Positions 1 through 9,590 of a DNA stretch of 64,000 nucleotides are shown piece after piece. A model generated the notes under the pieces. It was not told the origin of the DNA and did not search any database. It saw nothing but the letters and a program-made list of their open reading frames with translations. Origin of the DNA: Astrobacterium formosum (GTDB taxonomy: Bacteria; Pseudomonadota; Alphaproteobacteria; Rhizobiales; Xanthobacteraceae). The stretch lies in the NCBI GenBank assembly GCA_030848545.1, contig JAVDCA010000017.1, forward strand, positions 62,001 to 126,000. Direction: 5' to 3'. The translations under genes and the position numbers were made by a program. Every line of letters begins with the position of its first letter. Within the stretch, counting starts at the first letter, position 1.

Positions 1-2934
1 AAGATCCCGTCGCTGTCCACCTTCACGTCGGCATCCTCGTTCGGCATCAGCCAGATCACCCTGCAGTTCGACCTCGAGCGCGACATCGACGCCGCCGCCC
101 AGGACGTGCAGTCGGCCATCAACGCCGCCTCCTCGACGCTGCCGCGCAACCTGCCCTATCCGCCGGTCTATTCGAAGGTCAACCCGGCCGACGCGCCGAT
201 CATGACGCTGGCATTGACCTCCCCGACCATTTCGCTGCGCCAGATGAGCGATCTCGCCGACACCCTGATGGCACAACGGCTCGCCGAAGTGTCGGGCGTC
301 GGCGCCGTGTCGGTGCAGGGTCGTCTCAAACCGGCGATCCGCGTCCAGGCCGATCTCGGCCGCCTCGCCTCCTACGGCATCGCGCTCGACGACCTGCGCT
401 CCGCCATCGTGGGCGCCAACGTGGCCGGCCCCAAGGGCTCGCTGGACGGTGCGCACCAGTCCTACATCATCGCGGCCAACGACCAGATCGCCGCCGCCGA
501 GACCTACAAATCGGTGATCATCGCCTACCGGTCGGGCTCGCCGGTGCTCCTGTCCGACGTCGCCGACGTGGTCGAGGGCCTCGAGAACGCCAAAGTGGGC
601 GGCTGGTACAACGGCAATCCGGCGGTCGTCATCGACATCCAACGCCAGCCCGGCGCCAACGTCATCGAGACGGTCAAGCGCATCGATGCCGAACTGCCGC
701 GCCTGCAGCGCGCCATGCCGCGCGGCATCGACCTCACCGTGGTGAGCGACCGCACCGACACCATCCGGGCCTCCGTGCGCGACGTCCAGTTCACCCTCGT
801 GCTGTCGGTCGCCCTCGTCGTCATGGTGGTGTTCGTCTTCCTGCGCACCGTCCGGGCGACCATCATCGCCGGCGTCGCCCTGCCGCTGTCGCTGATCGCC
901 ACCTTCGGGGTCATGTGGTTCTGCGGCTTCTCCCTCGACAACCTGTCCCTGATGGCGCTGACCATCGGCACCGGCTTCGTGGTCGACGACGCCATCGTGA
1001 TGATCGAGAACATCGTCCGCCACATGGAGAAGGGCGACGACCCCATGACGGCGTCGCTCAAGGGCGCCAAGGAGATCGGCTTCACGGTCATATCGCTGAC
1101 CGTGTCGCTGATCGCAGTGTTCATCCCGCTCTTGTTCATGACCGGCATTGTCGGGCGCATGTTCCGCGAATTCGCCCTGACGCTGACCATCGCGGTCGTG
1201 ACCTCGGCGATCGTGTCGCTGACATTGACCCCGATGATGTGCGCCCGCCTCCTGCGTACCCAAGAGACCGAAGCCGAGACCGGCCCCGGCAACCCGGTGA
1301 CGCGCGCCTTCGCGCGCGCAGTCGACCGCACGGTCGGGGTCTATCACGTCACCCTCGAATGGGTGCTGGGGCGCCAGCGCACCACCCTCCTGGTCACGCT
1401 GCTGACGCTCGTCGCCACCCTCGGCCTCTACGTGATGGCGCCGAAGGGTTTCCTGCCGACGCAGGACACCGGCCTCGTCACCGCCGTCACCGAGGCCGGG
1501 CCGGAAGTGTCGTTCACGGAAATGCAGCGACTGCAGGACGAGGTCGCCAAGGCGATCCGCACCGACCCGGACGTGGTCGGGGTCGTCTCGGTGCTCGGCG
1601 TCTCGACCCTCAATCCCACTCCCAATGCGGGCCGGCTGACCATCACGTTGAAGCCGCGCGCCGAGCGGGAGAGCTTCGTCACCGACGTCGTCGACCGCTT
1701 CAAGCGCCTGACCGCTCCGATCCCCGGCGTCGTCGTCTTCTTCCAGCCCGTGCAGGACATCCAGATCGGCACGCGCTCGAGCCGCGGCCAGTACCAGTAC
1801 ACGCTGGTCGGCACCGCGCCGGCCGACACCGCCCTGTGGGCGACGCGCATGGCCGACCACCTCAAGCACGATGCACGCCTGCAGGACGTCGCCCTCGAAG
1901 CACAGGATGGCGGCTTCGAGGTGATGGTCAATGTGGATCGCTCCAAGGCCGGCCGGCTCGGCGTCTCCATGCAGTCGATCAACGACACCTTGAACAACGC
2001 CTTCGGGCAGCGCCAGATCTCGACCATCTACGGCCAGGCCAACCAGTACCGGGTGATCCTGGAGGCGAAGCCCGAATACCAGCGCGACCCGACCTCGTTT
2101 TCGAAACTGTTCCTGCCGTCGTCCACGTCCGGCTCGGCCTCGACCGCGGTGGCGCAAATCCCGCTCGGCGCGGTCGCGTCCGTTGAGCGCACCACCGGGC
2201 CGCTGACGATCATGCACGAGGAGCAGTTCCCGGCGGTCACCATCAGCTTCAACCTGATGCGAAACGCCTCGCTGGGCGACGCCGTCACGGCGATCGCGGA
2301 GGCGGAACGCGATGTCGGCCTGCCCAGTTCGGTGTCCGGCCGATACTCGGGCGATGCGGCCGAGTTCGGAAAGTCGCTCAAGAGCGAGCCCTGGCTGCTG
2401 CTCGCCGCCGCGGTGACCATCTACATCGTCCTCGGCGTCCTCTATGAGAGCTTCATCCACCCGCTGACGATCCTCTCCACGCTGCCCTCCGCCGGCGTCG
2501 GTGCCCTGCTGGCCCTGATGGCGACCGGCCAAGACCTCTCCATCGTGGCGCTGATCGGAATCGTGCTGCTGATGGGCATCGTCAAGAAGAACGCCATCAT
2601 GATGATCGACTTCGCGCTCGACGCCGAGCGCGAACAGGGCATGTCGCCGCGCGACGCCATCGTGCAGGCATGTCTCTTGCGTTTCCGGCCCATCATGATG
2701 ACGACGCTCGCCGCTTTGTTCGGCGCCCTGCCGCTGGCGCTCGAAAGCGGCACCGGCTCGGAGCTGCGTTTCCCGCTCGGCGTCACCATCATCGGCGGAC
2801 TCCTGCTGTCGCAACTCCTCACCCTCTACACGACGCCCGTCATCTACCTGATGATGGAACGCCTGCGCATGCGCGCCGTCGCCCGCTTCGGCCACCGGCC
2901 GCGCCCGGCGCCGGCGCCGACGCCGGCGGAGTAA
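1..2934 (+). CDS. RND efflux pump inner-membrane subunit, 5' end outside window
   Basis: Proton-driven resistance-nodulation-division exporter of the AcrB/MdtB-MdtC/MuxBC (HAE1) type, acting in the inner membrane as part of a tripartite pump. The frame is open from base 1, so the start lies upstream; by alignment with the next gene about 75 N-terminal residues are missing. The proton-relay aspartate pair in the fourth membrane helix is visible in VVDDAIVMIEN (bases 985-990), and the conserved lysine in GIVKKNAIMM (around 2584). The second half repeats the first, as in all RND pumps. The C terminus is Pro/Ala-rich (APAPTPAE). A second RND gene follows on the same strand, so the two probably form a heteromeric MdtBC-like pump. 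The periplasmic adaptor would be expected upstream, outside the window. Substrate unknown. Confidence 0.93.
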   Translation, partial: KIPSLSTFTSASSFGISQITLQFDLERDIDAAAQDVQSAINAASSTLPRNLPYPPVYSKVNPADAPIMTLALTSPTISLRQMSDLADTLMAQRLAEVSGVGAVSVQGRLKPAIRVQADLGRLASYGIALDDLRSAIVGANVAGPKGSLDGAHQSYIIAANDQIAAAETYKSVIIAYRSGSPVLLSDVADVVEGLENAKVGGWYNGNPAVVIDIQRQPGANVIETVKRIDAELPRLQRAMPRGIDLTVVSDRTDTIRASVRDVQFTLVLSVALVVMVVFVFLRTVRATIIAGVALPLSLIATFGVMWFCGFSLDNLSLMALTIGTGFVVDDAIVMIENIVRHMEKGDDPMTASLKGAKEIGFTVISLTVSLIAVFIPLLFMTGIVGRMFREFALTLTIAVVTSAIVSLTLTPMMCARLLRTQETEAETGPGNPVTRAFARAVDRTVGVYHVTLEWVLGRQRTTLLVTLLTLVATLGLYVMAPKGFLPTQDTGLVTAVTEAGPEVSFTEMQRLQDEVAKAIRTDPDVVGVVSVLGVSTLNPTPNAGRLTITLKPRAERESFVTDVVDRFKRLTAPIPGVVVFFQPVQDIQIGTRSSRGQYQYTLVGTAPADTALWATRMADHLKHDARLQDVALEAQDGGFEVMVNVDRSKAGRLGVSMQSINDTLNNAFGQRQISTIYGQANQYRVILEAKPEYQRDPTSFSKLFLPSSTSGSASTAVAQIPLGAVASVERTTGPLTIMHEEQFPAVTISFNLMRNASLGDAVTAIAEAERDVGLPSSVSGRYSGDAAEFGKSLKSEPWLLLAAAVTIYIVLGVLYESFIHPLTILSTLPSAGVGALLALMATGQDLSIVALIGIVLLMGIVKKNAIMMIDFALDAEREQGMSPRDAIVQACLLRFRPIMMTTLAALFGALPLALESGTGSELRFPLGVTIIGGLLLSQLLTLYTTPVIYLMMERLRMRAVARFGHRPRPAPAPTPAE

Positions 2935-2978
2935 CGGAGATGGTTACGAGCCGCTGCATTCGCCCCGCCCTCGATCTG

Positions 2979-3080
2979 CTCCCTCTCCCCTTGGGGGAGA
3001 GGGCCGGGGTGAGGGGGCCACGCCCTCTCGACAGGCCCGAACCCCCTCACCCCCACCCTCTCCCCGATGGGGAGAGGGAG
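2979..3080. repeat. Inverted palindromic repeat, family A (CTCTCCCC-type)
   Basis: Two arms of about 39 bp are near-perfect inverted copies of each other: the left arm begins CTCCCTCTCCCCTTGGGG (2979) and the right arm ends GATGGGGAGAGGGAG (3080). Each arm also contains its own small palindrome. It lies between the two RND genes, where the transcript would fold into a long hairpin. A related element is found inside a coding region at 22367-22470. Confidence 0.85.
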
Positions 3081-3124
3081 CGCGCTATGCGCGGGACTAG
3101 TGCAGTACTCACGACATATCGGTT

Positions 3125-3201
3125 CGTCATTGCGAGCGCAGCGAAGCAATCCAGGGGTCCGGAAGCAAGGACTGGATTGCTTCGCTGCGCTCGCAATGAC
3201 G
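3125..3201. repeat. Inverted palindromic repeat, family B (GTCATTGCGAGC-type)
   Basis: A near-perfect inverted repeat of about 30-bp arms: CGTCATTGCGAGCGCAGCGA at the left and its complement at the right (to 3201), with about 17 bp between. This motif is widespread in rhizobial intergenic DNA. It ends only 20 bases before the start codon of the second RND gene. A decayed copy lies at 33767-33890. Confidence 0.85.
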
Positions 3202-3220
3202 GGTGCAGCGGAGAAGCCCC

Positions 3221-6200
3221 ATGAACTTCTCCCTGCCGTTCATCCAGCGACCCGTTGCCACCACGCTTCTTGCCATCGGGCTGTTCCTGGTCGGCGCGGT
3301 CGCCTACCAGCTCCTGCCGGTCGCCAGCCTGCCGTCGATCGATTTCCCCACCATCCGGGTCAGCGCCAGCCGTCCGGGCGCCGACCCCATGACCATGGCG
3401 GCGACGGTGGCGGCGCCGCTGGAACGCCGCCTCGGCGCCATCCCGGGCGTCACCGAGCTGACTTCGACGTCGTCGCTCGGCTCGACCTCGATCGCGATTC
3501 AGTTCGACGTCTCCCGCAACGTGGACGGCGCCGCCCGGGACGTGCAGGCGGCGCTCAACGCCGCCGCCAGCGACCTGCCCTCCGACCTGCCGAGCCTGCC
3601 GAACTTCCGCAAGATGAACCCGTCGGCCATGCCGGTCCTGATCCTCGCCATGACGTCGAAGACGCTGCCGCCCAGCGCCGTCTTCGACGCCGCCGACACC
3701 GTGGTGGTGCAGCGCATCTCCCAGGTCGACGGCGTCGCCGACGTCTCGGTCGCCGGGGCCGAACAGCCGGCGATCCGGGTGCGTGTCGATCCCCTCGCCA
3801 TCGCCTCCATGGGGCTGGGCATGGAGAACGTGCGCACCGCGATCGCCGGCGCCAACGCGGCCGGGCCGGTGGGCGTGCTGCACGGCACGGTCATCTCCGA
3901 GGTCATCGCCACCAACGACCAGTTGCGCGAGGCGGCGGAATATCACGACATCGTCGTCAAGTCCCGCGACGGCAGCGTGGTCAAGCTCGGCGCCATCGCG
4001 AGCATCGAGCAGAGCACGCGCAACAGCCGCTCGGCCGCCTGGTTCAACGGCCAACCCGCGATCCTGCTCACCGTCACTAAGCAGGCCGACTCCAACGTCA
4101 TCGACACCGTCGACCGCATCAAGGATCTCCTGCCCGAGCTCAAGCAATGGATTCCGGAAGGCATCGACATCTCGATCCTGTCCGACCGCACGGTGACGAT
4201 CCGGGCCAGCGTCCACGACATGCTCCTGACGCTCGCGGCCACCGCCGTCCTGGTGATGCTGGTCGTGTTCGTGTTCCTGCGCCGCGGCACGCCGACGCTC
4301 GCCGCCGGCATCACCGTGCCGCTGTCGCTCGCCGGCACCTGCGCGCTGATGTGGGTCTTCGGCTACTCGATCAACAACCTGTCGCTGATGGCGCTGGTGG
4401 TCTCGGTCGGCTTCGTGGTCGACGACGCCATCGTGATGATCGAGAACGCCTATCGCAACCTCGAGCGTGGCATGCCGCCGCTTCGGGCCGCCATCGAGGG
4501 CGCCCGCCAGATCGGGTTCACGGTCGTCTCCATCAGTCTCTCGCTCGTCGCCACCTTCACCCCGCTCCTGTTCGTCGGCGGCGCCGTCGGACGCATGTTC
4601 CGCGAATTCTCGCTCACCCTCGTGTTCGCCATCGCGGTCTCCACCGTGGTGTCGCTGACGGTGACGCCGATGATCTGCGGCCATTTCCTGCGCGCGCCCG
4701 CCGGCCGCGAGAGCTTCTTCGATCGCGTGGTCGAAGCCGTGCTCGGCGCGATGCTGCGCTTCTATTCGTACACGCTCGACGTGGTGCTGCGCTTCAAGTT
4801 CGTGACCCTGTTCGCCTTCGTGGCCACCATCGCGGTCACCGTCAACCTCTACATCAAGACCCCCAAGGGCTATTTCCCCCAGGACGACACCGGGCTGATG
4901 TTCGGCTCGGTGACGGCAGCGACCGACATCTCGTACCAGGCCATGATCGAGCTGGCGCAGCGCGCCGAGAAGATCGTGCTCGCCGATCCGGCCGTCGACG
5001 GCGTCGGCACCTCGGTGGGCGGCTCCGGCTGGAGCGGCTCGGTCAACAACGGCCGCATGTTCATCAGCCTCAAGCCCCTCGCGCAGCGTGGCGCCACCAC
5101 GCCGCAGGTCGCCGACCGGCTGCGCCGCGCGCTCTCGAACATCGCGGGCGTACGCGTCTTCCTGATGGCGGCGCAGGACCTGCGCATGGGCGGCCGCTCC
5201 AGCCGCTCGACCTATCAGTTCACCCTGTGGGACGCCGACTTCGACGAGCTGCAGCACTGGGTGCCCAAGGTCCAGGACGCCATCCGGGCCATTCCGGGCA
5301 TCATCGACGTCTCCACCGACCGCGAGCAGGGCGGCCTGCAGGCCGACGTGGTCATCGACCGCACCGCCGCGGCGCGGCTCGGCGTCAAGATCACCGACAT
5401 CGACAACGCGCTCAACAACGCCTTCTCGCAGCGGCAGATCTCGACCATCTACACCCAAAGGAACCAGTACCGGGTGATTCTCGAGGTGGAGCCGCGCTTC
5501 CAGCGCGATCCGTCCGATCTCGACCAAGTCTATGTGGCCGGCCGCGACGGCCAGGTGCCGTTGTCGGCGGTAGCCCGTTTCGAGCGCGGCATCGCCCCCC
5601 TGGTGGTCAACCACCAGGGCCAGTTCCCGGCCGTGACCATCACCTACAATCTCACCGCAGACATGCCCATGGAGACCGCTTCGGCGGCGATCCTGGAGAC
5701 GGTGCGCGGCCTGCACATTCCCGACTCGCTGCATGCCGACTTCGCCGGCGACGCGCGCGCCTTCCGCCAATCCATCGGTGCCCAGCCGCTGTTGATCCTC
5801 GCCGCCGTCATCGCGGTCTACATCGTGCTCGGCGTCCTCTACGAAAGCCTCGCCCATCCGTTGACCATCATATCGACCCTGCCGTCGGCGGGTCTGGGGG
5901 CGCTTCTCGCCCTGATGATGTTCAAGGCCGAACTGTCGCTGATCGCCTTCATCGGCATCATTCTGTTGATCGGCATCGTCAAGAAGAACGGCATCATGAT
6001 GGTGGACTTCGCGCTCGAAGGCGAGCGCCAGCGCGGCCTCTCCGCCGAGCGGGCGATCCACGAGGCCTGCGTGGCGCGCTTCCGGCCGATCCTGATGACC
6101 ACCATGGCGGCGCTGCTCGGCGCGGTGCCGCTCATCATCGCCACCGGACCGGGCGCCGAACTGCGCCGGCCGCTCGGCATGACCATCATCGGCGGGCTCG

Positions 6201-6322
6201 TGGTGTCGCAGATTCTCACCTTCTACACGACGCCGGTGATCTATCTGATGCTCGATCGCCTGCACCGGCGCCTGTGGGGCATGAAGCAGCCCGGCCACGC
6301 CCAGGCGGCGCCGGCGGAGTGA
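3221..6322 (+). CDS. RND efflux pump inner-membrane subunit
   Basis: A complete 1033-residue HAE1-family RND exporter, the usual length for AcrB/MdtC-like pumps. ATG 3221 is chosen because the protein then begins MNFSLPFIQRPVATT, the standard start of the family, with GGAG at 3210-3213; an in-frame ATG at 3203 would lie in the upstream repeat. The first membrane helix follows directly. The proton-relay aspartates are D401-D402 and the conserved lysine pair is K921-K922 (GIVKKNGIMM). It follows a second RND gene after a 286-bp gap filled with two palindromic repeats, and the two proteins are clear paralogues. A heteromeric pump like MdtBC is likely; the exported compound cannot be read from sequence. 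Confidence 0.95.
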   Translation: MNFSLPFIQRPVATTLLAIGLFLVGAVAYQLLPVASLPSIDFPTIRVSASRPGADPMTMAATVAAPLERRLGAIPGVTELTSTSSLGSTSIAIQFDVSRNVDGAARDVQAALNAAASDLPSDLPSLPNFRKMNPSAMPVLILAMTSKTLPPSAVFDAADTVVVQRISQVDGVADVSVAGAEQPAIRVRVDPLAIASMGLGMENVRTAIAGANAAGPVGVLHGTVISEVIATNDQLREAAEYHDIVVKSRDGSVVKLGAIASIEQSTRNSRSAAWFNGQPAILLTVTKQADSNVIDTVDRIKDLLPELKQWIPEGIDISILSDRTVTIRASVHDMLLTLAATAVLVMLVVFVFLRRGTPTLAAGITVPLSLAGTCALMWVFGYSINNLSLMALVVSVGFVVDDAIVMIENAYRNLERGMPPLRAAIEGARQIGFTVVSISLSLVATFTPLLFVGGAVGRMFREFSLTLVFAIAVSTVVSLTVTPMICGHFLRAPAGRESFFDRVVEAVLGAMLRFYSYTLDVVLRFKFVTLFAFVATIAVTVNLYIKTPKGYFPQDDTGLMFGSVTAATDISYQAMIELAQRAEKIVLADPAVDGVGTSVGGSGWSGSVNNGRMFISLKPLAQRGATTPQVADRLRRALSNIAGVRVFLMAAQDLRMGGRSSRSTYQFTLWDADFDELQHWVPKVQDAIRAIPGIIDVSTDREQGGLQADVVIDRTAAARLGVKITDIDNALNNAFSQRQISTIYTQRNQYRVILEVEPRFQRDPSDLDQVYVAGRDGQVPLSAVARFERGIAPLVVNHQGQFPAVTITYNLTADMPMETASAAILETVRGLHIPDSLHADFAGDARAFRQSIGAQPLLILAAVIAVYIVLGVLYESLAHPLTIISTLPSAGLGALLALMMFKAELSLIAFIGIILLIGIVKKNGIMMVDFALEGERQRGLSAERAIHEACVARFRPILMTTMAALLGAVPLIIATGPGAELRRPLGMTIIGGLVVSQILTFYTTPVIYLMLDRLHRRLWGMKQPGHAQAAPAE

Positions 6323-6490
6323 GGCGCGGATCCCTGGAAAGAAGGCGCGAAACGCGCCGAGCGCACACCCGCATGCGGCCGCACCTGACCCCCGTTGGTG
6401 TGGCTTATTGACGCGTCGGCGCGCCCGGCGCTGGACGAACGACGCCGACTTTGTGAGCCTTTCCACCGCCCCCTTGATATGCTGGCGTCG

Positions 6491-8422
6491 ATGATCGTGA
6501 CTGCCGTGAGGGAGCATCCCCATCGTTCGGATGACAAGCACACAGGGATGCACGAACACGCAGGAACCAAGGCGCGCTTTGCCGCGCTGACGATCGGCAG
6601 CGTCGGGGTCGTCTACGGCGACATCGGCACCAGTCCGCTTTATGCGTTCCGCGAAGCCCTGGTGGCGGCGACGGGAAAAGGGCCGATCCTCGAGGAGACC
6701 GTGCTCGGCGTGCTGTCGCTGATCCTGTGGTCGCTCATCCTCGTCGTGACGCTCAAATACGTCGTCCTGCTGTTGCGCGCCGACAACAACGGCGAAGGCG
6801 GCACCTTGTCCCTGATGGCTCTCGCCTTCCGCGGCCTCAACCGGCACGCCACCCCGGTGGTCATTCTTGGCATGGTCGGCGCCGCGATGTTCTACGGCTC
6901 GTCGTTCATCACGCCGGCGCTGTCGGTGATGTCCGCCATCGAGGGCCTGAAGGTGGTGACGCCGGCATTCGAAAAGATGATCGTGCCGCTGACCTTGATC
7001 GTGCTGATCGCGCTGTTCGCGGTCCAGACCCGCGGCACCGGCAGGATCGCGATCCTGTTTGCGCCCATCATGGTGCTCTGGTTCGTGGTGATTGCCGCCG
7101 CGGGCGTGGTGCAGATCGTCCATCAGCCGGGCGTGCTCGCGGCGGTCAACCCGTTCCACGCCGTCGACTTCCTGATCCACCATTCGGGCGTAGGCTTGGT
7201 CACGCTCGGCTTCGTGCTCCTGGCCGTCACCGGCGGCGAGGCTCTTTATGCCGATCTCGGGCATTTCGGCCGCCGGCCCATTCAGGCGGCGTGGTTCGGT
7301 CTCGTCCTGCCGGCGCTGACGCTCAACTATTTCGGCCAGGGCGCGCTCATGCTCGCCGATCCGGACGCCATCGCCAATCCGTTCTACCGTATGGTCCCGG
7401 ACCCCATGCTGGTCCCCATGGTGGTGCTCGCGACGGCGGCGACCGCCATCGCGAGTCAGGCCGTCATCACCGGCTCCTATTCGATCACCCGACAGGCCAT
7501 CCAGCTCGGCCTGCTGCCGCGTCTGGAAGTGCAGCACAAGTCCGGCGAGCAAGAAGGCCAGATCTTCATGCCGCGGGTGAACGTGATCCTGCTTGCAGGC
7601 GTGGTCGTGCTGGTCGCGGTCTTCAAGACGTCGAGTGCGCTCGCGGCCGCGTACGGCCTGGCGGTGGCGGCCGCCATGATGGTCGACAGCCTGCTGGCGT
7701 TCGTCGTGATCCGGACCGCTTGGCGTTGGCCGTTGTGGGCGACCGCCGTCGTGGTCACGCCGCTGGCCCTCGTCGACGCGACCTTCGTGACGGCGACGCT
7801 CATGAACATCTTCGCCGGCGCCTGGGTGCCGGTCGCCATCGCGGCCCTGATCCTGGTGCTGATGGTCACCTGGCGCCGCGGCACCGCGCATCTGGAAGTG
7901 AAGACGCGCCGGATCGAAGTGCCACTCTCTACCCTGATCAACCGCCTGGAGAAGCACCCGCCGCTCATCGTCTCCGGCCTGGCCGTCTATCTCACCAGCC
8001 AGTCCGACCTCGCGCCCGCCGCCCTGCTGCACAATCTCAAGCACAACAGGATGCTGCACGAGAGCAACCTCATCCTGTCCGTGAAGACCGAAGACATCCC
8101 GCAGGTCGCGGAGGCGGATCGGGTGACGATCACCGAGCTGTCGCCGCGCTTCCGCTTGGTCCAGCTCCGCTTCGGCTTCATGGAATCCCCGAACGTCCCG
8201 CGGGCGATGGGCGTGGCGCGCAAGTCCGGCCTGAAGTTCGACATCATGTCGACGTCGTTCTTCCTGTCCCGCCGCTCCCTCAAGGCCGCCAACGACCACA
8301 AGCGGCCGTACTGGCAGGACCAGCTCTTCATCGAGCTGTCGCGTCAGGCGGACGACGCGTCCAACTACTTCCAGATCCCGACCGGGCGGGTGGTCGAGGT
8401 CGGCGCGCAGATCACCATCTGA
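6491..8422 (+). CDS. kup: Potassium transporter Kup (KUP/HAK/KT family)
   Basis: Low-affinity proton-coupled potassium uptake protein of the inner membrane. The signature [14 protein letters not shown] near the N terminus is diagnostic, followed by about 12 hydrophobic segments and a soluble C-terminal domain of about 170 residues. The start is uncertain: ATG 6491 gives 643 residues, ATG 6548 gives 624 (close to E. coli Kup, 622), and neither has a strong ribosome site. The gene stands alone, 168 bp after the RND pump and convergent with ubiV. A strong hairpin just after the stop may end both transcripts. Confidence 0.93.
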   Translation: MIVTAVREHPHRSDDKHTGMHEHAGTKARFAALTIGSVGVVYGDIGTSPLYAFREALVAATGKGPILEETVLGVLSLILWSLILVVTLKYVVLLLRADNNGEGGTLSLMALAFRGLNRHATPVVILGMVGAAMFYGSSFITPALSVMSAIEGLKVVTPAFEKMIVPLTLIVLIALFAVQTRGTGRIAILFAPIMVLWFVVIAAAGVVQIVHQPGVLAAVNPFHAVDFLIHHSGVGLVTLGFVLLAVTGGEALYADLGHFGRRPIQAAWFGLVLPALTLNYFGQGALMLADPDAIANPFYRMVPDPMLVPMVVLATAATAIASQAVITGSYSITRQAIQLGLLPRLEVQHKSGEQEGQIFMPRVNVILLAGVVVLVAVFKTSSALAAAYGLAVAAAMMVDSLLAFVVIRTAWRWPLWATAVVVTPLALVDATFVTATLMNIFAGAWVPVAIAALILVLMVTWRRGTAHLEVKTRRIEVPLSTLINRLEKHPPLIVSGLAVYLTSQSDLAPAALLHNLKHNRMLHESNLILSVKTEDIPQVAEADRVTITELSPRFRLVQLRFGFMESPNVPRAMGVARKSGLKFDIMSTSFFLSRRSLKAANDHKRPYWQDQLFIELSRQADDASNYFQIPTGRVVEVGAQITI

Positions 8423-8431
8423 GATTTCGGC

Positions 8432-8457
8432 CGGGCGCCGCCGTCAATCGGCGCCCG
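8432..8457. terminator. Hairpin between convergent kup and ubiV
   Basis: A perfect 9-bp stem, CGGGCGCCG (8432-8440) and CGGCGCCCG (8449-8457), with an 8-base loop. It starts 10 bases after the kup stop and overlaps the last codons of ubiV. There is no T-run on either side, so it is a stable barrier or 3' stabiliser rather than a textbook intrinsic terminator. Confidence 0.4.
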
Positions 8458-9346
8458 CGAGCATCTTCCAGCCCGGCTTGCCGTGCAGAAAGCCGTTACT
8501 GAACTGCGCCTGCGGGATTTCGGCGGCGAGGCGGCGTTGCGCGTCCTGCGGCGCGCAGACTCCGTCGGCGGCGTCGCGGAAGATCTGCGCCACCATCACC
8601 ATGTCGCAGGCGTGCGGCGACAATCGCAGCGAAGACACTCCCGCTGCGGCGAGGGCGGCGATGTCGCCGAGGAGGTCCGCATGGGTGTAGCTCATGGTCT
8701 GCACGCCGTTGACGGCGAGGAAGTGTTCGCGATCGAGGGTGTCGACCGGCAGCCCATCGGGGTCCTGTCCGCAGATGAACTGGCAAGAGTCCTTGGACAG
8801 GTCGTGGATGCGGGCATGGTAGCAGCGCGCCGAGATGGCGAGCGGCACGCGCCCGAAGGCGAAGACTTCCAGCGGGACGCCGTCGACGAGAGGCGCCAGC
8901 GCCCGGATCGAATCGAGCGGCAATTCCGGCGGCAGGCACACATGCACGGCGCCGAGGGATTTGAGATACGCGACCGTGCCCTCGTTGTAGACGTTGATCA
9001 GCGGCGACACCGCGAACGGCCGGCCCTTGAGGAACGGCAGCACCGAGAGGTCGTTGACCTCGATGCCGACGTCCGGCACGGCGAGCAGGTCCTCGACCTG
9101 ATTGCGCTCGCGCTTGAGCGTCGGCAGGGCGAGCGACGACATGAACACCTGCTTGCCGGCCCGCGTCAGCCGCTCGACCGCCGGCGCAAACAGATCCGCG
9201 ATGAACGGCAGGCGCTTGGAGCACACCACCTCGCCGATGAAGACGCGCTCGACCGGCATCTCGTCGGCGACGCGGGCATAAAAGTCCCGCCAGCGGTCGG
9301 GCGACCAGTTAAACAGAAGCGGGCCGAGGGTGAGGGAAAGGGGCAT
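8444..9346 (-). CDS. ubiV: UbiV, peptidase U32-like Fe-S protein of O2-independent ubiquinone synthesis
   Basis: A 300-residue member of the U32 family. With UbiU it carries out oxygen-independent hydroxylation in ubiquinone biosynthesis. The four cysteines known to hold a 4Fe-4S cluster in E. coli UbiV have counterparts here: C42 in GEVVCSKR, then C175, C188 and C192 in SARCYHARIHDLSKDSCQFIC-like spacing. NGVQTMSY and RLSPH motifs also match UbiV. ATG 9346 gives the usual N terminus (MPLSLTLGPLLFNW); an in-frame TTG at 9367 is possible but less likely. The gene follows ubiT and ubiU on the same strand but is separated from ubiU by 244 bp holding a large palindromic repeat, so it may need readthrough or its own promoter. 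Confidence 0.92.
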   Translation of the reverse strand: MPLSLTLGPLLFNWSPDRWRDFYARVADEMPVERVFIGEVVCSKRLPFIADLFAPAVERLTRAGKQVFMSSLALPTLKRERNQVEDLLAVPDVGIEVNDLSVLPFLKGRPFAVSPLINVYNEGTVAYLKSLGAVHVCLPPELPLDSIRALAPLVDGVPLEVFAFGRVPLAISARCYHARIHDLSKDSCQFICGQDPDGLPVDTLDREHFLAVNGVQTMSYTHADLLGDIAALAAAGVSSLRLSPHACDMVMVAQIFRDAADGVCAPQDAQRRLAAEIPQAQFSNGFLHGKPGWKMLAGAD

Positions 9347-9373
9347 GGTTTTAGCCGCGTGACTCAATCCGCC

Positions 9374-9534
9374 CTCATGCTGAGGAGGACGCTCTTCGCG
9401 CCCGTCTCGAAGGCATCCAAGTCGGCTTTAGCCGACTTGGACTGTGTTGATTTCCTATGTCGGGTAAACCCGACATAGTGGGGCGGCCACATCCTTCGAG
9501 ACGCGCTCAAAGAGGAGCGCTCCTCAGGATGAGG
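9374..9534. repeat. Composite palindromic repeat, family C, between ubiU and ubiV
   Basis: Outer arms of about 40 bp (9374-9412 and 9493-9534) are imperfect inverted copies, including CTGAGGAG / CTCCTCAG and TCTCGAAGG / CCTTCGAGA. Inside are two independent perfect hairpins: CAAGTCGGC-TTTA-GCCGACTTG (9418-9439) and CTATGTCGGG-TAAA-CCCGACATAG (9455-9478). A degenerate copy of the outer arms occurs at 29335-29398. The unit splits the ubiTUV operon. Confidence 0.85.
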
Positions 9535-9590
9535 CCGGGAGAGGTTGGCGTGTGTGGTCAAACATGGCGAAAGCGCAGAGGTCATGCCTC

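Noticed and set aside
3047-8299. A 1750-codon open frame on the minus strand, opposite the RND and kup genes
   Set aside because: It is the antisense shadow of real genes in GC-rich DNA: His/Asp/Arg/Glu-rich low-complexity translation, no domain, and it crosses three clear plus-strand features.
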